This document shows, piece by piece, positions 52,291-62,079 of a DNA stretch of 64,000 bases. The position numbers and the translations under genes are program-made. The notes beneath the pieces are model-generated. The model saw only the letters and a program-made list of their open reading frames with translations, was not told the DNA's origin and did no database searches. Within the stretch, counting starts at the first letter, position 1. The number at the start of each line of letters is the position of its first letter. The stretch covers positions 186,001 to 250,000 of the forward strand of contig CANXME010002327.1 in assembly GCA_948144175.1 (NCBI GenBank), given 5' to 3'. The stretch is from Closterium sp. NIES-65. Lineage: Eukaryota > Streptophyta > Zygnematophyceae > Desmidiales > Closteriaceae.

Positions 52291-53260
52291 GCTGCCCTGC
52301 AGGAAGGCAAGGCTGAAGTCAAGAGAGTGTAGCTCGTAGTCACGGTGAGCAGCTACGTGCAGTAGTACCCGAAGAGTGGTCATCTTTGGGGTGGGAGAGA
52401 AGGTCTGAAAGTAGTCAACTCCCTGCCGCTGACTGAAGCCACGAGCCACGTACCGCGCCTTGAAGAGAGGCGGAGAACCCGGCGGCCGCTTCACCCTGAA
52501 AATCCACATGCCACTGACGATGTTCGCCCCAGGAGGGGGGACAGCGTCAACGTAGGTGCCTGTGGACTTCCAGGAAGCCATCTCTGCATCTATAGCTGCC
52601 TGCCACTGAGAAGAGTAGGGACCCTCTATCGCCTCCGCGTAAGAGCGTGGAGTCGGGATGTCAAGTGCATCTGGGTCTCCCTCATGGGTAAGCAGTACAG
52701 ACACGAGATGAGGTGAAGCAGCGGCCAAGCACTGGAACTCCTCCTGCCTGTCCTCAAGGACGTCCGTGCCAAGGGCACACTCACCCCCGACGGACGGAGG
52801 ACAGACAGACTCAGACTGAGCGACAAGACTAGCAGCGTAGTCTAGACGACAGCGAGCAGCAAAGTCGACGAGCTCAGCAACTAGGGAAGACGCAGCAGTG
52901 GACTCAAAAGAAGGGTCAGTGACGACAGTAGCAAGGAGACGCATGACAGTAGGACTGGCAGCACGAAGAGAGTCCGACTCCGGGTCGGGAAGAGCAGGAA
53001 GAGAGGACTCAGGAGGAGAAGGCAAAGGGGCACGCAGAGGAGCAGTGGACGGACGCAGAGACATCCGGTGCGTGCCAGGGACAGGAGGAGGACGCTGACG
53101 CGAACCCCAACCACAAGTGCGAGCAGTACGGACAGGCGACACAGGGCGAGACGCAGGCTCACGACGCTCAGCAATACCTCCAGTAGGACCAGTGTAGGGA
53201 GAAAGAGCAGGCAGTGGGGAGGCGGGCTGTAACTGTAACCGTGACTGGACAGGCTGTGGA
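52290..53260 (-). pseudogene. Copia H reverse transcriptase N-terminal part
   Basis: Minus-strand translation: PGTHRMSLRPSTAPLRAP, RSYAEAIEGPYSSQWQAA, GMWIFRVKRPPGSPPLFKAR, VDYFQTFSPTPKMTTLRVLL and LDFSLAFLQGSL at the left end. Homologous to the same range in Copia 1 and G. Confidence 0.9.
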
Positions 53261-54170
53261 CACTCTAAGGGAGGAGGAGGATTGAGAGAAGGCGGGAGAC
53301 CAAGAACCTGCTGAAGGAGCGGAACGAAGTACGGCCACTGCCGTGCAGCGACTCCAGAACTAGCAGAGACACCAGCGCCAGGGTCCTCCGCACCAGCTGC
53401 ACATCCAACGCCCGACTCCACAGCACCAGCAACAGCACCAGCTCCAGGGTCCTCAACACCAGCAGCAGCTCCAACGCCCGGGTCCTCAGTACCAGCAGCA
53501 GCTCCAACGCCCGGGTCCTCAGCACCAGCAGCAGCACCAGCACCCGGGTCCGCAGCACCAGCCGTAGCTCCAACGCCTGGGTCCGCAGCACCAGAAACAG
53601 CTCCAACCTCTGGGGCCGCAGCACCAGCAGAACCAGTAGAGTCTCCAGCACCAGTAGCACCACCAGCAGCAGCGGGGTCCGCGACACCAGGCGCGCCACT
53701 CCGAAGAGTGCAGCGCCGCTCGTACCACTCACGGATCCGCTCACGGGAGGGGAGCTCCTGGCTAGGAGGAGAAGCACTAGCACCAGTCCCAGTGGTACGC
53801 CTGGCTCCAGAGGTACCTCTCCTGAGGCTGCAGTACTGGAAGTACCACTCACGCAGCTGCTCCAAAGAGAGGGCTCCGCCAGGTGTAGGACCCTCAGGCT
53901 CAGGACCTCTTGACTCAGAACCCCCAGACTCCGGACTCTGCGGCTCAGCACCCACAGGCTCAGTACTCCCAGGCTGAGCACCCCCAGGCTCCGCACCCCA
54001 AGGCTCAGCACCTCCAGGCTCCGCACCCCGAGGCTCCGCACCCCCAGGCTCCGCACCCCCAGGCTCCGCACCCCCAGGCTCAGCACCCCCTGGCTCCGCA
54101 CCCACAGTAGGACGAGACTCGACAGCTACCTCAACAGGCTCAACCGGGTCTACCTGAGACACACCTGAGG
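53261..54170 (-). pseudogene. Copia H hinge with two REWY peptides
   Basis: Carries GGAEPGGA repeats (about 53950-54110), then LEQLREWYFQYCSLRRG and RERIREWYERRCTLRSG, two variants of the peptide that sits once in the hinge of other copies, then about seven 33-bp units coding an EDPGVGAAAG-type 11-residue repeat (53370-53620). Confidence 0.85.
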
Positions 54171-55640
54171 GAGCGGCACCCTGAGGGAGGAGGGGGTCTA
54201 CGACAGCAACACCTGGCGCGAGGAAGAGAGGCGGGGGGGGGGAGCGGGGCTCTGCGGTAGGGGAAGAGGCGGTAGTAGGGGACGGACTCGTCGAAAGTGA
54301 CGTCCTCAGAGGGCAAGACTCGGTGCGAGGTGGCGTAGTAAAACTGCCAACCAGGCGCGTCAAGGACAAAGCCGAGGAAGACGCAGGGAACAGCACGGGA
54401 GGAGAGCTTGTCCGCAGACGTATCGCGGACAACAGCTCGAGATCCCCAGACCCGGAAACGCGACGCATCGCCAACCTTCCCCGTCCACAGGAGTGTGGGC
54501 GAGGTCTCCGGCAAGGAGACACGGGGCCAGAGGTTGAGCTGATGCGCAGCGTACCGGACCGCAAACGGCCACAGAAAGTGGGGGGCAGCCGCATGGATCA
54601 AGGAGGTACGGGCAACCTCCATGACCAGGCCAATGCAGCGCTCTGCAATCCCATTCTGCTGTGGAGAGGCCGGAAGCGTGAACGACTGCTCAATGCCGTG
54701 CTCAGCACAGTAAGCTGCCAAGAGGTCGGAGGAGAACTCACCACCTCTGTCAGAGTGCAAGCGCAGGACAGGAAATTCCGAGTGGAAACGCTCGCTGAGC
54801 TGGAGAGGGGCTCTGCGGATCCAAGGGATCAAGACATCAGGGACCTCACCCTTGGTGCGCAAGGGGAAGACCGTGGTGTAGCGCGAGTAGTCGTCAACAA
54901 CTATCAGGAAGTACCTCTCCTGACCCTGACCACGGACGCGGGGTGGGCCCCACACGTCCATGTGGAGCGTCTGCAAGGGAGCAGTCGTCGGGGGAAACGA
55001 GGAGTGAGGAGCGGCGCGCTGCCGCCCCTCGACGCAGGGAAGACAGGGAGGAGCAGGCGAGGGTGGGAGGGGAGGGAGGACTCTGGGAAGACCGGAGACA
55101 AGGTACCGGGAGTGCATGGCACGAAGGCGCTGCACGGACGGGTGGCCAAGTCGGTGGTGCCAGAGGACAGTCTCGTGCGCCAGAGAGCGACACGAGCAGG
55201 GGGCAGACAGCTGACCTGACACGGACGCAGATGCAGACGCAGCGACCTGAGGGGACTCAGTGGTCAGTGTGTACAGGTCCGACCCCGGCTGCCGAGTGAA
55301 GGTAGCCAAGTGGCAGCCCGTACGAGCACACGTGCAGTGTGTCACGCGCTCGTAGGCAGGGGCGAACTGGTGAACACCTCCGTCCTGGAGTGCACTACCT
55401 GCCACCAAGTTCGTACAGAACGAGGGGAGGTGGAGACCTGACAGTGTGCCCGACGGGACCGCAGGACAGGAAAGGACAGTGGAGGAGGTCGCAATGACCG
55501 GACCCCCAGAGGGGTCAGCGAGGGAGACAGCAACTGGCCGAGCAAGCGGCTCAAGGGCAGTGCGGTCACAAAAGAAGCAGCAAGAAGCACCTGAGTCCAG
55601 TGTGAAGGTGTGCAGTGCTGCCGTCGACTCAGTACCAGGG
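54171..55640 (-). pseudogene. Copia H integrase and protease region
   Basis: Protease LDSGASCCFFCDRTAL (about 55565-55610), zinc block VLWHHRLGHPSVQRL with CLPCVEG, core HMDVWGPPRVRG, IVVDDYSRYTTVFPL, LHSDRGGEFSSDLL, QNGIAERCIGLVMEVA, tail GKVGDASRFRVWGSRAVV. Standard Copia order, with notable divergence from the other copies. Element broken overall. Confidence 0.9.
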
Positions 55641-57098
55641 GGGGCAGACGCACAAGCACCTAGAGAAGCTGCCTCACCAGCACCTGGAATAGCAGACACG
55701 CGAGTACCTGGAGCGGCAAACGCACTAGTCCTAATGCCCGGGTCGGGCGGCACACACAGGTACTCAGCACCCTCTCCACTAGTAGACATCACATACATAG
55801 CAGTGAGAATAGCATCAAAGTCTAGAGCATAGATATCAATCCCCTTCTTCAGGAGATCAATCCTGCGGGGCAGCTCAGTGGCCTGAGGGAACTGAACACG
55901 CCAAGCGTCGTTGAGACCAGCGAAGCAGCGCTGTGTGGTGTGCGGTCCCCGACACGGCTGACTAGTGCGGTCACCAGTGCGAATGACGTACGTGCAGCTA
56001 AAGCCACCCCCACCCCCCCCCCCCCCCCCCCCCCCCGTGCTGAGAGTACCACTCAGGGACCTCCTGGGGCGACGGAGTGTGCTGCTGGCCCTGGCCACCG
56101 CCAGCGCCTCCACGACCACCACCGCCGCCGGCCCCTCCTCGACCACCCCAACCCCTGCCGCCGCAGCGTCCACCGCCACCCCCACCACCGCCTCCGCCCC
56201 TGCCACCTCCCCCGCCGCTGCCGCCACCACCCCCACCGCCGCCACCGCCCCCACCACCGCCTCCCCCGCTGTCACCGCCACCGCCTCCCCCGCTGTCACC
56301 GCCACCGCCCTTGCCCCCTTTGCCCTTGCCGTTGCGGCGCCCGCTCGAAGCAGACGCAGTCCCGACCTTCTCAGCACCAAGGAGGTCGATAGCAGCAGCA
56401 GAGGCGACAGAGGGAAGAAGGGGGGAAGGAGAACACCCCTCAAAGAACGGGGTACGGGGGTCGCCACGAGAGGCACCTACAGCGACTATGCTAGCCTCAG
56501 CTGCAAGGAGTTCCTTCTCGAGGAGGGCAATGGTGAGCTCAGTGGGGCAGCGAGCTAGGAAGTGGTCCCTGACTGAGCGCAGAGTGTCAGGGAGGCAGGT
56601 GACTAGGTGGTAGAGAGTGAGCCAGAGTGGGGGTGGGTTCTTGGCAAGGAACTCATCAGGCATGGCAGCGCGGAAGCGAGCCTCACTAGTGCGGAGGTGC
56701 GTAATGAGGTCAGCGACTGTGTGGAAAGAGGCTAAGTCGGGGAACAAGTAGGGAAGAGAGAGACGGCCTAGTGCGGCAGAGGCCGGTGAGGAGTAGCGGG
56801 CAATGACAGCAGTGTACAGTGCCTGTGCAGTCTTGTGCTGCCCAAAGTGCTCGCGCTCATCTATCGGCAGGGAGTTGCGAATAGCGAAGCGAGCGTGGGC
56901 GACACGAGTCTACCACTGTGAGCGGGCAGTGCTGTCAGCAGTAGCAGCAGGAGCAGGAGCATGGCGTAGGGCGTGATCATACAGTGAGATGTCCTCCTTG
57001 GCAGTGAGCTGTAGGAAGAGGTGTAGGTCATCTAGCCAGGTTTCGAAATTCACTGGGCGGCCCTCAGCATCGAAAGCGAGCACAGGAGGGCTAGCCAT
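55641..57098 (-). pseudogene. Copia H gag region
   Basis: Starts MASPPVLAFDAEGRPVNFE at 57098 (minus). Further: HTVADLITHLRTSEARFRAA, PPLWLTLYHLVTCLPDTLR, CPTELTIALLEKELLA, a glycine-rich tract (56100-56310), SPQEVPEWYSQH near 56045-56075, a C/G homopolymer of about 27 (56010-56037), and the stretched knuckle CTYVIRTGDRTSQPC ... H ... C near 55925-55995. Gag capsid function by homology to sister copies. Confidence 0.85.
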
Positions 57099-57919
57099 AG
57101 CAGTAGTAGGAGTAATAGCAGTAGGGGCACCCCAAAAACAGTAGGCTGTGCGACTCAGGTAGGGCGGCTCGGTCCTGTACGGGCGGCGCGGCTCGGTTCA
57201 GGTAGGGCGGCGCGGCTCGGGAAGGGCGGCGCGGCTAGGTTCGGGCGGCGCGACTCGGTTTGGGCTGGGCGGCTCGGTTCGGGTGGTTCGGTTCGGGCGG
57301 CTCGGTTCGGGCGGCTCGGTTCGGGCGGCTCGGTTCGGGCTGGGCGGCTCGGTTCGGGCTGCTCGGGTCGGGCGGCTCGTTCTGGGGGGGACCGTTTGGG
57401 GCCTCTAGGGGCGAGCGCGGGGACGCAAGGGGCCGCTAAGGGTGAGCGCGGGGCCGATCTGGGCCTCTAGGGGCGAGTGCGGGGCCGTAAGGGGCCGCTA
57501 AGGGCGAGCGCGGGGCCGTTCGGGGCCTTTAGGGGCGAGCGCGGGGCCGTAAGGGGCCGCTAAGGGCGAGCGCGGGGCCGTTCAGGGCCTCTAGGGGCGA
57601 GCGCGGGGCCGTAAGGGGCCGCTAAGGGCGAGCGCGGGGCCGACGGGGGCCTCTAGGGAGGTGAGCGCGGGGCCGACGGGGCCGTTAGGGGCGATCGCGG
57701 GGCCGACAGGGTCGCTAAGGGGCGAGCGCGGGGCCGTAAGGGGCGAGCGCGTGGGCCGACGGGGCCTTAAGGGGCGGCGCGCGAGTCGCTAAGGGGCGGG
57801 TCGCGGGTCGTGGGGCCTTAGGGGGCCATGAAAAACAAGGCGCCCTAGGGCGCAGTTAGGTAGGTAGGTAGTGGTGGGCCCTAAAAATACGGTCCTAGCG
57901 AAGGACCTGCTCTATACCA
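57099..57919 (-). other. Leader of Copia H with GC repeats
   Basis: GGCTCGGTTCGGGC repeats (57170-57380), then about six units of some 60 bp on the theme GGGGCCGCTAAGGGCGAGCG (57400-57760), GGGCCCACC in minus reading (57873-57881) and the primer site. A stem GGTCC/GGACC lies between primer site and motif. Confidence 0.85.
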
Positions 57920-58051
57920 TGTTGAAATGAACGAACAGGAATGATTGAACTAACAGTGAAATCAGTACAAGTACCTAACCCTAGAGTTGTGTACCCCCTA
58001 TAGGCTAACCCGCTGTAGCCTAAACAAGCACAACATATATAATGTTTGACA
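57920..58051 (-). repeat. LTR of Copia H
   Basis: 132 bp, plus reading TGTTGAAATGAACG ... AATGTTTGACA. The only LTR found for H. Followed directly by Copia E 3' UTR (GGACTGTGTGGTGAC). Confidence 0.85.
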
Positions 58052-58159
58052 GGACTGTGTGGTGACTTTGTGATCCACCCTGAGCTTGCTTTGCTTTGCT
58101 TTGCTTTGCTTGACTGGTCTTGTGACCACTTGTTCTCCCCCACTTTGCCTATGGGGGTG
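58052..58159 (+). other. Copia E 3' UTR and polypurine tract
   Basis: GGTGACTTTGTGATCCACC, TTTGC repeats, GACTGGTCTTGTGACC and ATGGGGGTG before the 3' LTR. Confidence 0.8.
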
Positions 58160-58291
58160 TGTCAGAACATTATAGCTTATACATTTGTGTAGGCTGTAGT
58201 GGGGTAGCCCATAAGGGGTACAACCCAATTAGGGTTAGTACTTGTACCCAACTGTTTCATAGTTCATTCATTCCATTCTTACTTCTCGTCA
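58160..58291 (+). repeat. 3' LTR of Copia E
   Basis: 132 bp, about three differences from 34199-34330, followed by target copy CTCCT. Confidence 0.93.
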
Positions 58292-58296
58292 CTCCT

Positions 58297-58490
58297 TATA
58301 GTACATGGCTAGCTAGGTCGATTCGAATTCCCCTGTACTCTTATTTATATCGTTGTATTTGCATGTTTTAATTTATCGCAAGCATTTTACATTCTCTCTG
58401 CTATTGAGGTCAAGGGCCCACCAACACCTTTTACCTGCGTGCGAACCTTCCTGAGGAGATCCTGGCAGCGATCATCTCTTGATCGTAGCA
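58297..58490 (+). repeat. 3' LTR of Copia D, second part
   Basis: Continues the LTR broken at 34198: TAGTACATGGCTAGC ... GATCGTAGCA, matching 31750-31940. Confidence 0.9.
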
Positions 58491-58794
58491 CAATCGACGG
58501 TCTCCTGATTATCGAGTGAATAGAAAGATTCTGCGACTGTTTGTTTGTTTTTTTTTTTTCTTTTTCTGCCATTGTGTTGACATCGGTGAGCTTGTTTCCA
58601 CTCATGAGAAGGAAAATTATGTAACATACATACGCAACTTGTTGCCACTGAGGGGTTGACTTGATTGTTGTAAGATGTCGCATATTAAAGATTTGAATAT
58701 TGATTTGGACCATTATAGAAACTGTGAACCAGCTCATTATGAACATTTCAACCACACTCTGAATGTCTGTCTCAAAAGTTTCTAAGGTTGTTTA
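58491..58794. other. AT-rich host-like DNA right of Copia D
   Basis: 304 bp with a T-rich tract (58548-58567). No transposon domain, repeat or convincing frame. It ends in GTTTA, the target copy of element I. Confidence 0.6.
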
Positions 58795-58932
58795 TGTCAG
58801 AATGTTATAATTATCTAGTCTGTAGTGGGGTGCTCTATAGCGAGTACAACCCTGTTAGGGTTTGCTATATGTATCCCAACTGCTGCTAGTGAGACACTCT
58901 CCTCTCTTCTTCATTCTCGTTCAATTTTCACA
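58795..58932 (+). repeat. 5' LTR of element I
   Basis: TGTCAGAATGTTATAATT ... CAATTTTCACA, 138 bp. Confidence 0.93.
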
Positions 58933-59034
58933 TGCTATCAGAGCATCTACGGTCCTGGCCTGTGGGCCCACCTAACTGCTTCCGCTGCTACTCTGTGCAC
59001 TACACGCCCCGTGGCGTGCCCCTCACGCGACCCT

Positions 59035-59500
59035 TAGTGGCCCCGTCGCCACCCCTCGCGGCCCCGTCGCCGCCCTTCTCGGCCCCTCGCGGCCCCTTCG
59101 CGGCCCCGTTGCCGCCCCTCTCAGGCCCCTCGCGGCCCCTTCGCGGCCCCGTCGCCGCCCCTTATCGGCCCCGTCGCCGCCGCCAGCGGCCACGTCGCCG
59201 ACCCTAGCGGCCCCGTCGCCGCCCCTATCGGCCCCGTCGCCGACCCCAGCGGCCCCGTCGCCGACCCTAGCGGCCCCGTCCCCGCCCCTATCGGCCCCGA
59301 CGCCGCCGCCAGCGGCCCCGTCGCCCCCCCCCCCCCCTAACAGCCCCGTCGCCGCCGCCAGCGGCCCCGTCGCCGACCCTAGCGGCCATGTCGTCGCCGC
59401 TATCGGCCCCGTCGCCGACCCCAGCGGCCCCGTCGCTGCCACTTGCGGCCACGTCGCCGCCCCTTTCGGCCCTTCCTCGACCCTGCCCCGGCCCCGCCCC
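59035..59500 (+). repeat. GC minisatellite of element I
   Basis: Units on the theme CGGCCCCGTCGCCGACCCTAG / CGGCCCCGTCGCCGCCCCT, similar in style but not sequence to the leader arrays of autonomous Copia copies. C runs follow near 59325, 59553 and 59687. Confidence 0.85.
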
Positions 59501-60389
59501 GGCCATGCTTCGTCGCCAGTCGCGGCGCACCGGGGGCGCGTGCACCGCCCCCCCCCCCCCCCCCCCCCCCCCTCCTTTTCCCGTCGCCCGTCGCGGCTCC
59601 CTCGGGGGCCGCGACCTGGGGGAGGGGGGCGAGCGCCGCCCCTTCTGCCGCCTGTTTTGGCGCCCTAGGAGGCCGCGCGTCGCCCCCCCCCCCCCCCCAT
59701 AACTTCCCTACCCGCCGTCCCGCCCTGCCCTGTGTTAGGGTCTGGGGGTGGCGAATAGGGGGTGACGGGTGTGTGGTCTCCCCTGCTCCTCCTCCTCCTT
59801 CGTCGCCCACTACTGCAGCTGTCGCCGAGGGGGGTGGGTGTGTGGGAGCTTGGGGTTTAGGGTTTAAGGGGGGTGCTGTAGGAGTGGAGCTAGGGTTTTG
59901 AGGGAGGTGGATGTGTGTGAGCCTGCGATTTAGGTGTAAGGGGGGTGCTATGGGAGTGGAGCCAGGGTTTGAGCAGGGGGTGTGTGTCGAGAGGTGTGGG
60001 GCAGCTGGAGGAGGTTGGTTGAACGGAGGTTGTCGTCGTGTCGTCAGCAGCACCAGTAGTCCGGGGCGCTGCTCCGGTAGCCCAGTCGTAGCCAGCTGTG
60101 CCAGTCGCCCGTGGGTCCGTTGCTCGTCTGCCGCTAGTCTTAGCCGCGGAGCCAGTTACTCCAGTAGTCCGGAGCGCTGTTTCGGTAGCCGCTGTGCCAG
60201 TGTGACTCCTGTTGCCCGTGTGTCTGCAGCTTCAGCCGTCGCCTCCTATCTCCTCTCCTCTTACAGTCTCGCCTCCTCCTCCTCACTTGCCCTTTGTGAA
60301 TGACTCTATCTTTGCTCGCTATTGTGAACTCCTGCTCTATGCCTGCTTGCTCATTGTACTGATTACACCCCACTTGGGCTATGGGGGTG

Positions 60390-60525
60390 TGTCAGAATGT
60401 TGTAATTATCTAGCCTATAGTGGGGTGCTCTATAGCGAGTACAACCCTGTTAGGGTTTGCTATATGTATCCCAACTGCTGCTAGTGAGACTCTCCTCTCT
60501 TCTTCATTCTCGTTCAATTTTCACA
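60390..60525 (+). repeat. 3' LTR of element I
   Basis: TGTCAGAATGTTGTAATT ... CAATTTTCACA, 136 bp, followed by GTTTA. Confidence 0.93.
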
Positions 60526-60591
60526 GTTTAGAATTCAAAATTTGTTACAGCATTCTAGTTTTGAGATAGTACAGCATTCTAAATTATACAT

Positions 60592-60941
60592 TGTTACGAT
60601 TCACTATTGTCATGCTGTAAGGAATTTTCTCGGCATTCCTTACGGAGCCCGACTACATCGCGTACAGCAACAGTCGTTGTTCGCCCGTTACTGCTAACGG
60701 GGCTTCGCCGACTTCGCGCGCACTGTTTCACCAAACCTCGCACTGCTGGCCTGGCCATGTCGGCCTACGCTTCGGGACTAGCCCGAGCCTCGCTCCAGCG
60801 TAGCACTAGCTAGCTCGCACGCACCGCGTTACCGTTTGCATGTTTCGCATATAAATGTTCGCTCACGCCTTCGCTCACATTTTGTACTCATTTGACACCT
60901 TAGTGCAATTCTCGCTACTTCGATTCATTGCACCCGTAACA
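60592..60941 (+). repeat. Solo LTR candidate, 350 bp
   Basis: Starts TGTTACG and ends CGTAACA, a perfect 7-bp inverted end pair with TG...CA. It contains GCATATAAATG (about 60846-60856), a plausible TATA box followed by a pyrimidine-richer stretch. No primer site or purine tract adjoins it and no exact 5-bp target duplication is seen (left TACAT, right CATGC), so the insertion is old or the call is wrong. The first bases resemble the Copia D LTR start (TGTTACGAATAG). Confidence 0.5.
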
Positions 60942-61115
60942 CATGCACACGCACCACGCCCTCGTCCTGGACAGTCATCCTGAGACAACCACCCACAACC
61001 AACCAACACCCCACTTGCATAAGGATCAGATGTAGCTCGAGCTTCAGTCGACTTTTCGCCAGTCCTACTTGCAAAACATGTCCGTTGTTTTCCTGCTCAT
61101 GATACGCCGTTTCCG
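60942..61115. other. Host-like non-coding stretch
   Basis: CAC-rich 5' part (ACACGCACCACGCC, CAACCAACCAACACC). No gene or repeat family recognised. Confidence 0.4.
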
Positions 61116-61571
61116 ATGCGCAGAACCATGCCTCGTTCCCCTAAGCATGTGTGGCCGCTCTCTGCAAATGTCACAACTCTCCTCCTCCTCGCGGCCCTCG
61201 CACTCCCTCCTACCACACCTTGCTCCGTTTCCAGCGCCAACCGCGCGCCACTGCCTCCGCACCGCCGAGATGCCCCGTCGGCGCGTCACGTGCGCAAACA
61301 GCCCCTCCTGTCTCGCCGCCTCCCTCAACCTAATCGCGCCCGACGCTCCCTCTTAAAGCTTGACCATCGCAAAAATCTGGAACCCAATTTCGATAGGGTT
61401 TTTCTCGTTCAGCGAACGGTAGACCAAATCGCCATCTCGTTTAGTGGGTTAAAACCTACAAAACTGTATACAATGTGTTTTTGGTATATTTTTCGAACTC
61501 TTAAACATGTACAATATTATATTTTCGGAGATGTGATTTACATCTGCATAGAAATTTCTAGTCCTCTTTGA
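61116..61571 (+). CDS. Possible host first exon, secreted-type N-terminus
   Basis: Frame of 151 residues beginning MRRTMPRSPKHVWPLSANV, followed by a hydrophobic run TTLLLLAALALPP (about residues 19-32) that resembles a signal peptide core, then a basic, proline-rich stretch. Base composition changes sharply near 61350 from GC-rich to AT-rich, and the rest of the frame looks non-coding, so a real exon, if any, would end there. No homology recognised. It could equally be a chance frame. Confidence 0.2.
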   Translation: MRRTMPRSPKHVWPLSANVTTLLLLAALALPPTTPCSVSSANRAPLPPHRRDAPSARHVRKQPLLSRRLPQPNRARRSLLKLDHRKNLEPNFDRVFLVQRTVDQIAISFSGLKPTKLYTMCFWYIFRTLKHVQYYIFGDVIYICIEISSPL

Positions 61572-61782
61572 CGTGCTCAAGTTATTGCAAGTATTTTATG
61601 GCAAAATTACTGTCTTTGCCGTGTATAATTCATGCATAATTAAATATCATCTACTCGAACAAATAATCATTGAGTAAAAATGTGCCAGGACGCTTAAATG
61701 ACTCGACAATGTGGACAGCACGGAACACCGAGTCCACTTCCACGACGTCCCGTTGCAAGTTTCGAGTACGTGGGTACTTGGC
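61572..61782. other. AT-rich non-coding stretch
   Basis: AT-rich sequence (ATAATTCATGCATAATTAAA near 61630) of intergenic character. Nothing further seen. Confidence 0.5.
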
Positions 61783-62037
61783 TCATTCTAGGCACTTGCA
61801 ACCTATCGCATCATCGTTACCAACCACCTCGTAGTACTGGACGTAGACGAACCCTTTGTTGCTTTGTGCGTGCTTAAAAAGAAGAAGCACCTCTGCATAC
61901 CATACCTCCTCCCCACCACTAATGGCCACATGAGAGAACCATGGGTTGCCGTGGTGCGATGGGTTTGCACGAATAAAATGAGTGACCCTGGAGTTGTACT
62001 CCTCAGAGCCGGCGGGAATGGCCACGCCGGTGTAGAC
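61783..62037 (-). CDS. Candidate last exon of an unrecognised host gene
   Basis: On the minus strand an AG acceptor (CCTCCAG, 62038-62044) precedes an open 84-codon stretch in phase: VYTGVAIPAGSEEYN, IRANPSHHGNPWFSHVAI, EEVWYAEVLLLFKHA, GFVYVQYYEVVG, ending with a stop at 61783-61785. The residue mix is that of a globular protein, unlike the upstream low-complexity serine/proline sequence, which argues for an exon boundary at 62037. The HG-x-PW-x5-I pattern with a following WYAxxLLLF strand recalls C-terminal segments found beside some transposase-like and hypothetical proteins, but I cannot name the family. Upstream exons are not identified and may have been displaced by Copia J. Confidence 0.4.
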   Translation of the reverse strand, partial: VYTGVAIPAGSEEYNSRVTHFIRANPSHHGNPWFSHVAISGGEEVWYAEVLLLFKHAQSNKGFVYVQYYEVVGNDDAIGCKCLE

Positions 62038-62079
62038 CTGGAGGCATTTGGAGGTCGTGTGGGCAGAACACAAAGGTAA

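Larger units (their letters stand above)
52290..58051 (-). mobile_element. Copia H, one-ended inverted element inside Copia E
   Basis: On the minus strand from the right: LTR 57920-58051, primer site TGGTATAGAGCAGGTCC, GC-rich leader, gag, protease, integrase, hinge, RT. The left end stops in RT with no RNase H, 3' UTR or second LTR. It directly abuts the RT of Copia E in head-on orientation. Broken, with several breaks. Clearly a more diverged subfamily than 1, C, E and G (gag starts MASPPVLAFDAEGRPVNFE). Confidence 0.88.
34199..58291 (+). mobile_element. Copia E, heavily invaded element
   Basis: Bounded by 132-bp LTRs (34199-34330 and 58160-58291, about 3 differences) and target duplication CTCCT (34194-34198, 58292-58296). 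Its own sequence is in pieces: LTR, leader and gag start (to 35986); gag, protease and integrase (about 40060-42030); rest of integrase and hinge (42249-43658); hinge and RT (50984 to about 52290); and the 3' UTR with LTR. Between them lie a minus-strand LTR fragment plus the partial copy F, a solo LTR-like unit, Copia G and the one-ended Copia H. It is broken, with several breaks besides the insertions. Confidence 0.88.
31613..58490 (+). mobile_element. Copia D, old element holding Copia E in its 3' LTR
   Basis: The outer element of the right nest. Its partial 5' LTR (about 31613-31940) ends GATCGTAGCA, the same end as the 3' LTR at 58490. Primer site TGGTATGAGAGC at 31941. The interior shows UBN2-type gag and an RNase H segment only. 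The 3' LTR (33952-34198 plus 58297-58490) is interrupted by Copia E with target duplication CTCCT. The LTRs differ at about 24 of some 330 comparable positions (about 7%), the oldest datable insertion here. It is broken, with several breaks, and is a different Copia lineage from the short-LTR copies (LTR about 440 bp). Confidence 0.9.
58795..60525 (+). mobile_element. Element I: complete non-autonomous short-LTR element
   Basis: 1731 bp with LTRs 58795-58932 and 60390-60525 (three substitutions and one 2-bp length difference) and an exact target duplication GTTTA (58790-58794 and 60526-60530). Primer site TGCTATCAGAGC at 58933, GGGCCCACC at 58964-58972, purine tract ATGGGGGTG before the 3' LTR. 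The 1.46-kb interior has GC minisatellites, C homopolymers and CCAGT-type repeats but no gag or pol domain on either strand. It must be moved by another element's proteins, presumably those of the co-resident Copia group whose termini and leader motif it shares. The end at 1-726 is a second copy. Confidence 0.9.

Noticed and set aside
54323-55219. 298-residue plus-strand frame opposite Copia H integrase (similar at 19145-19948 and 27207-28127)
   Set aside because: Antisense shadow of integrase; appears at the same place opposite every copy because codon bias leaves that frame open.
59400-60053. Proline-rich 217-residue minus-strand frame in element I as a possible encoded protein
   Set aside because: Low complexity, covers the minisatellite and G-rich block, and is not conserved in the copy at 1-726.
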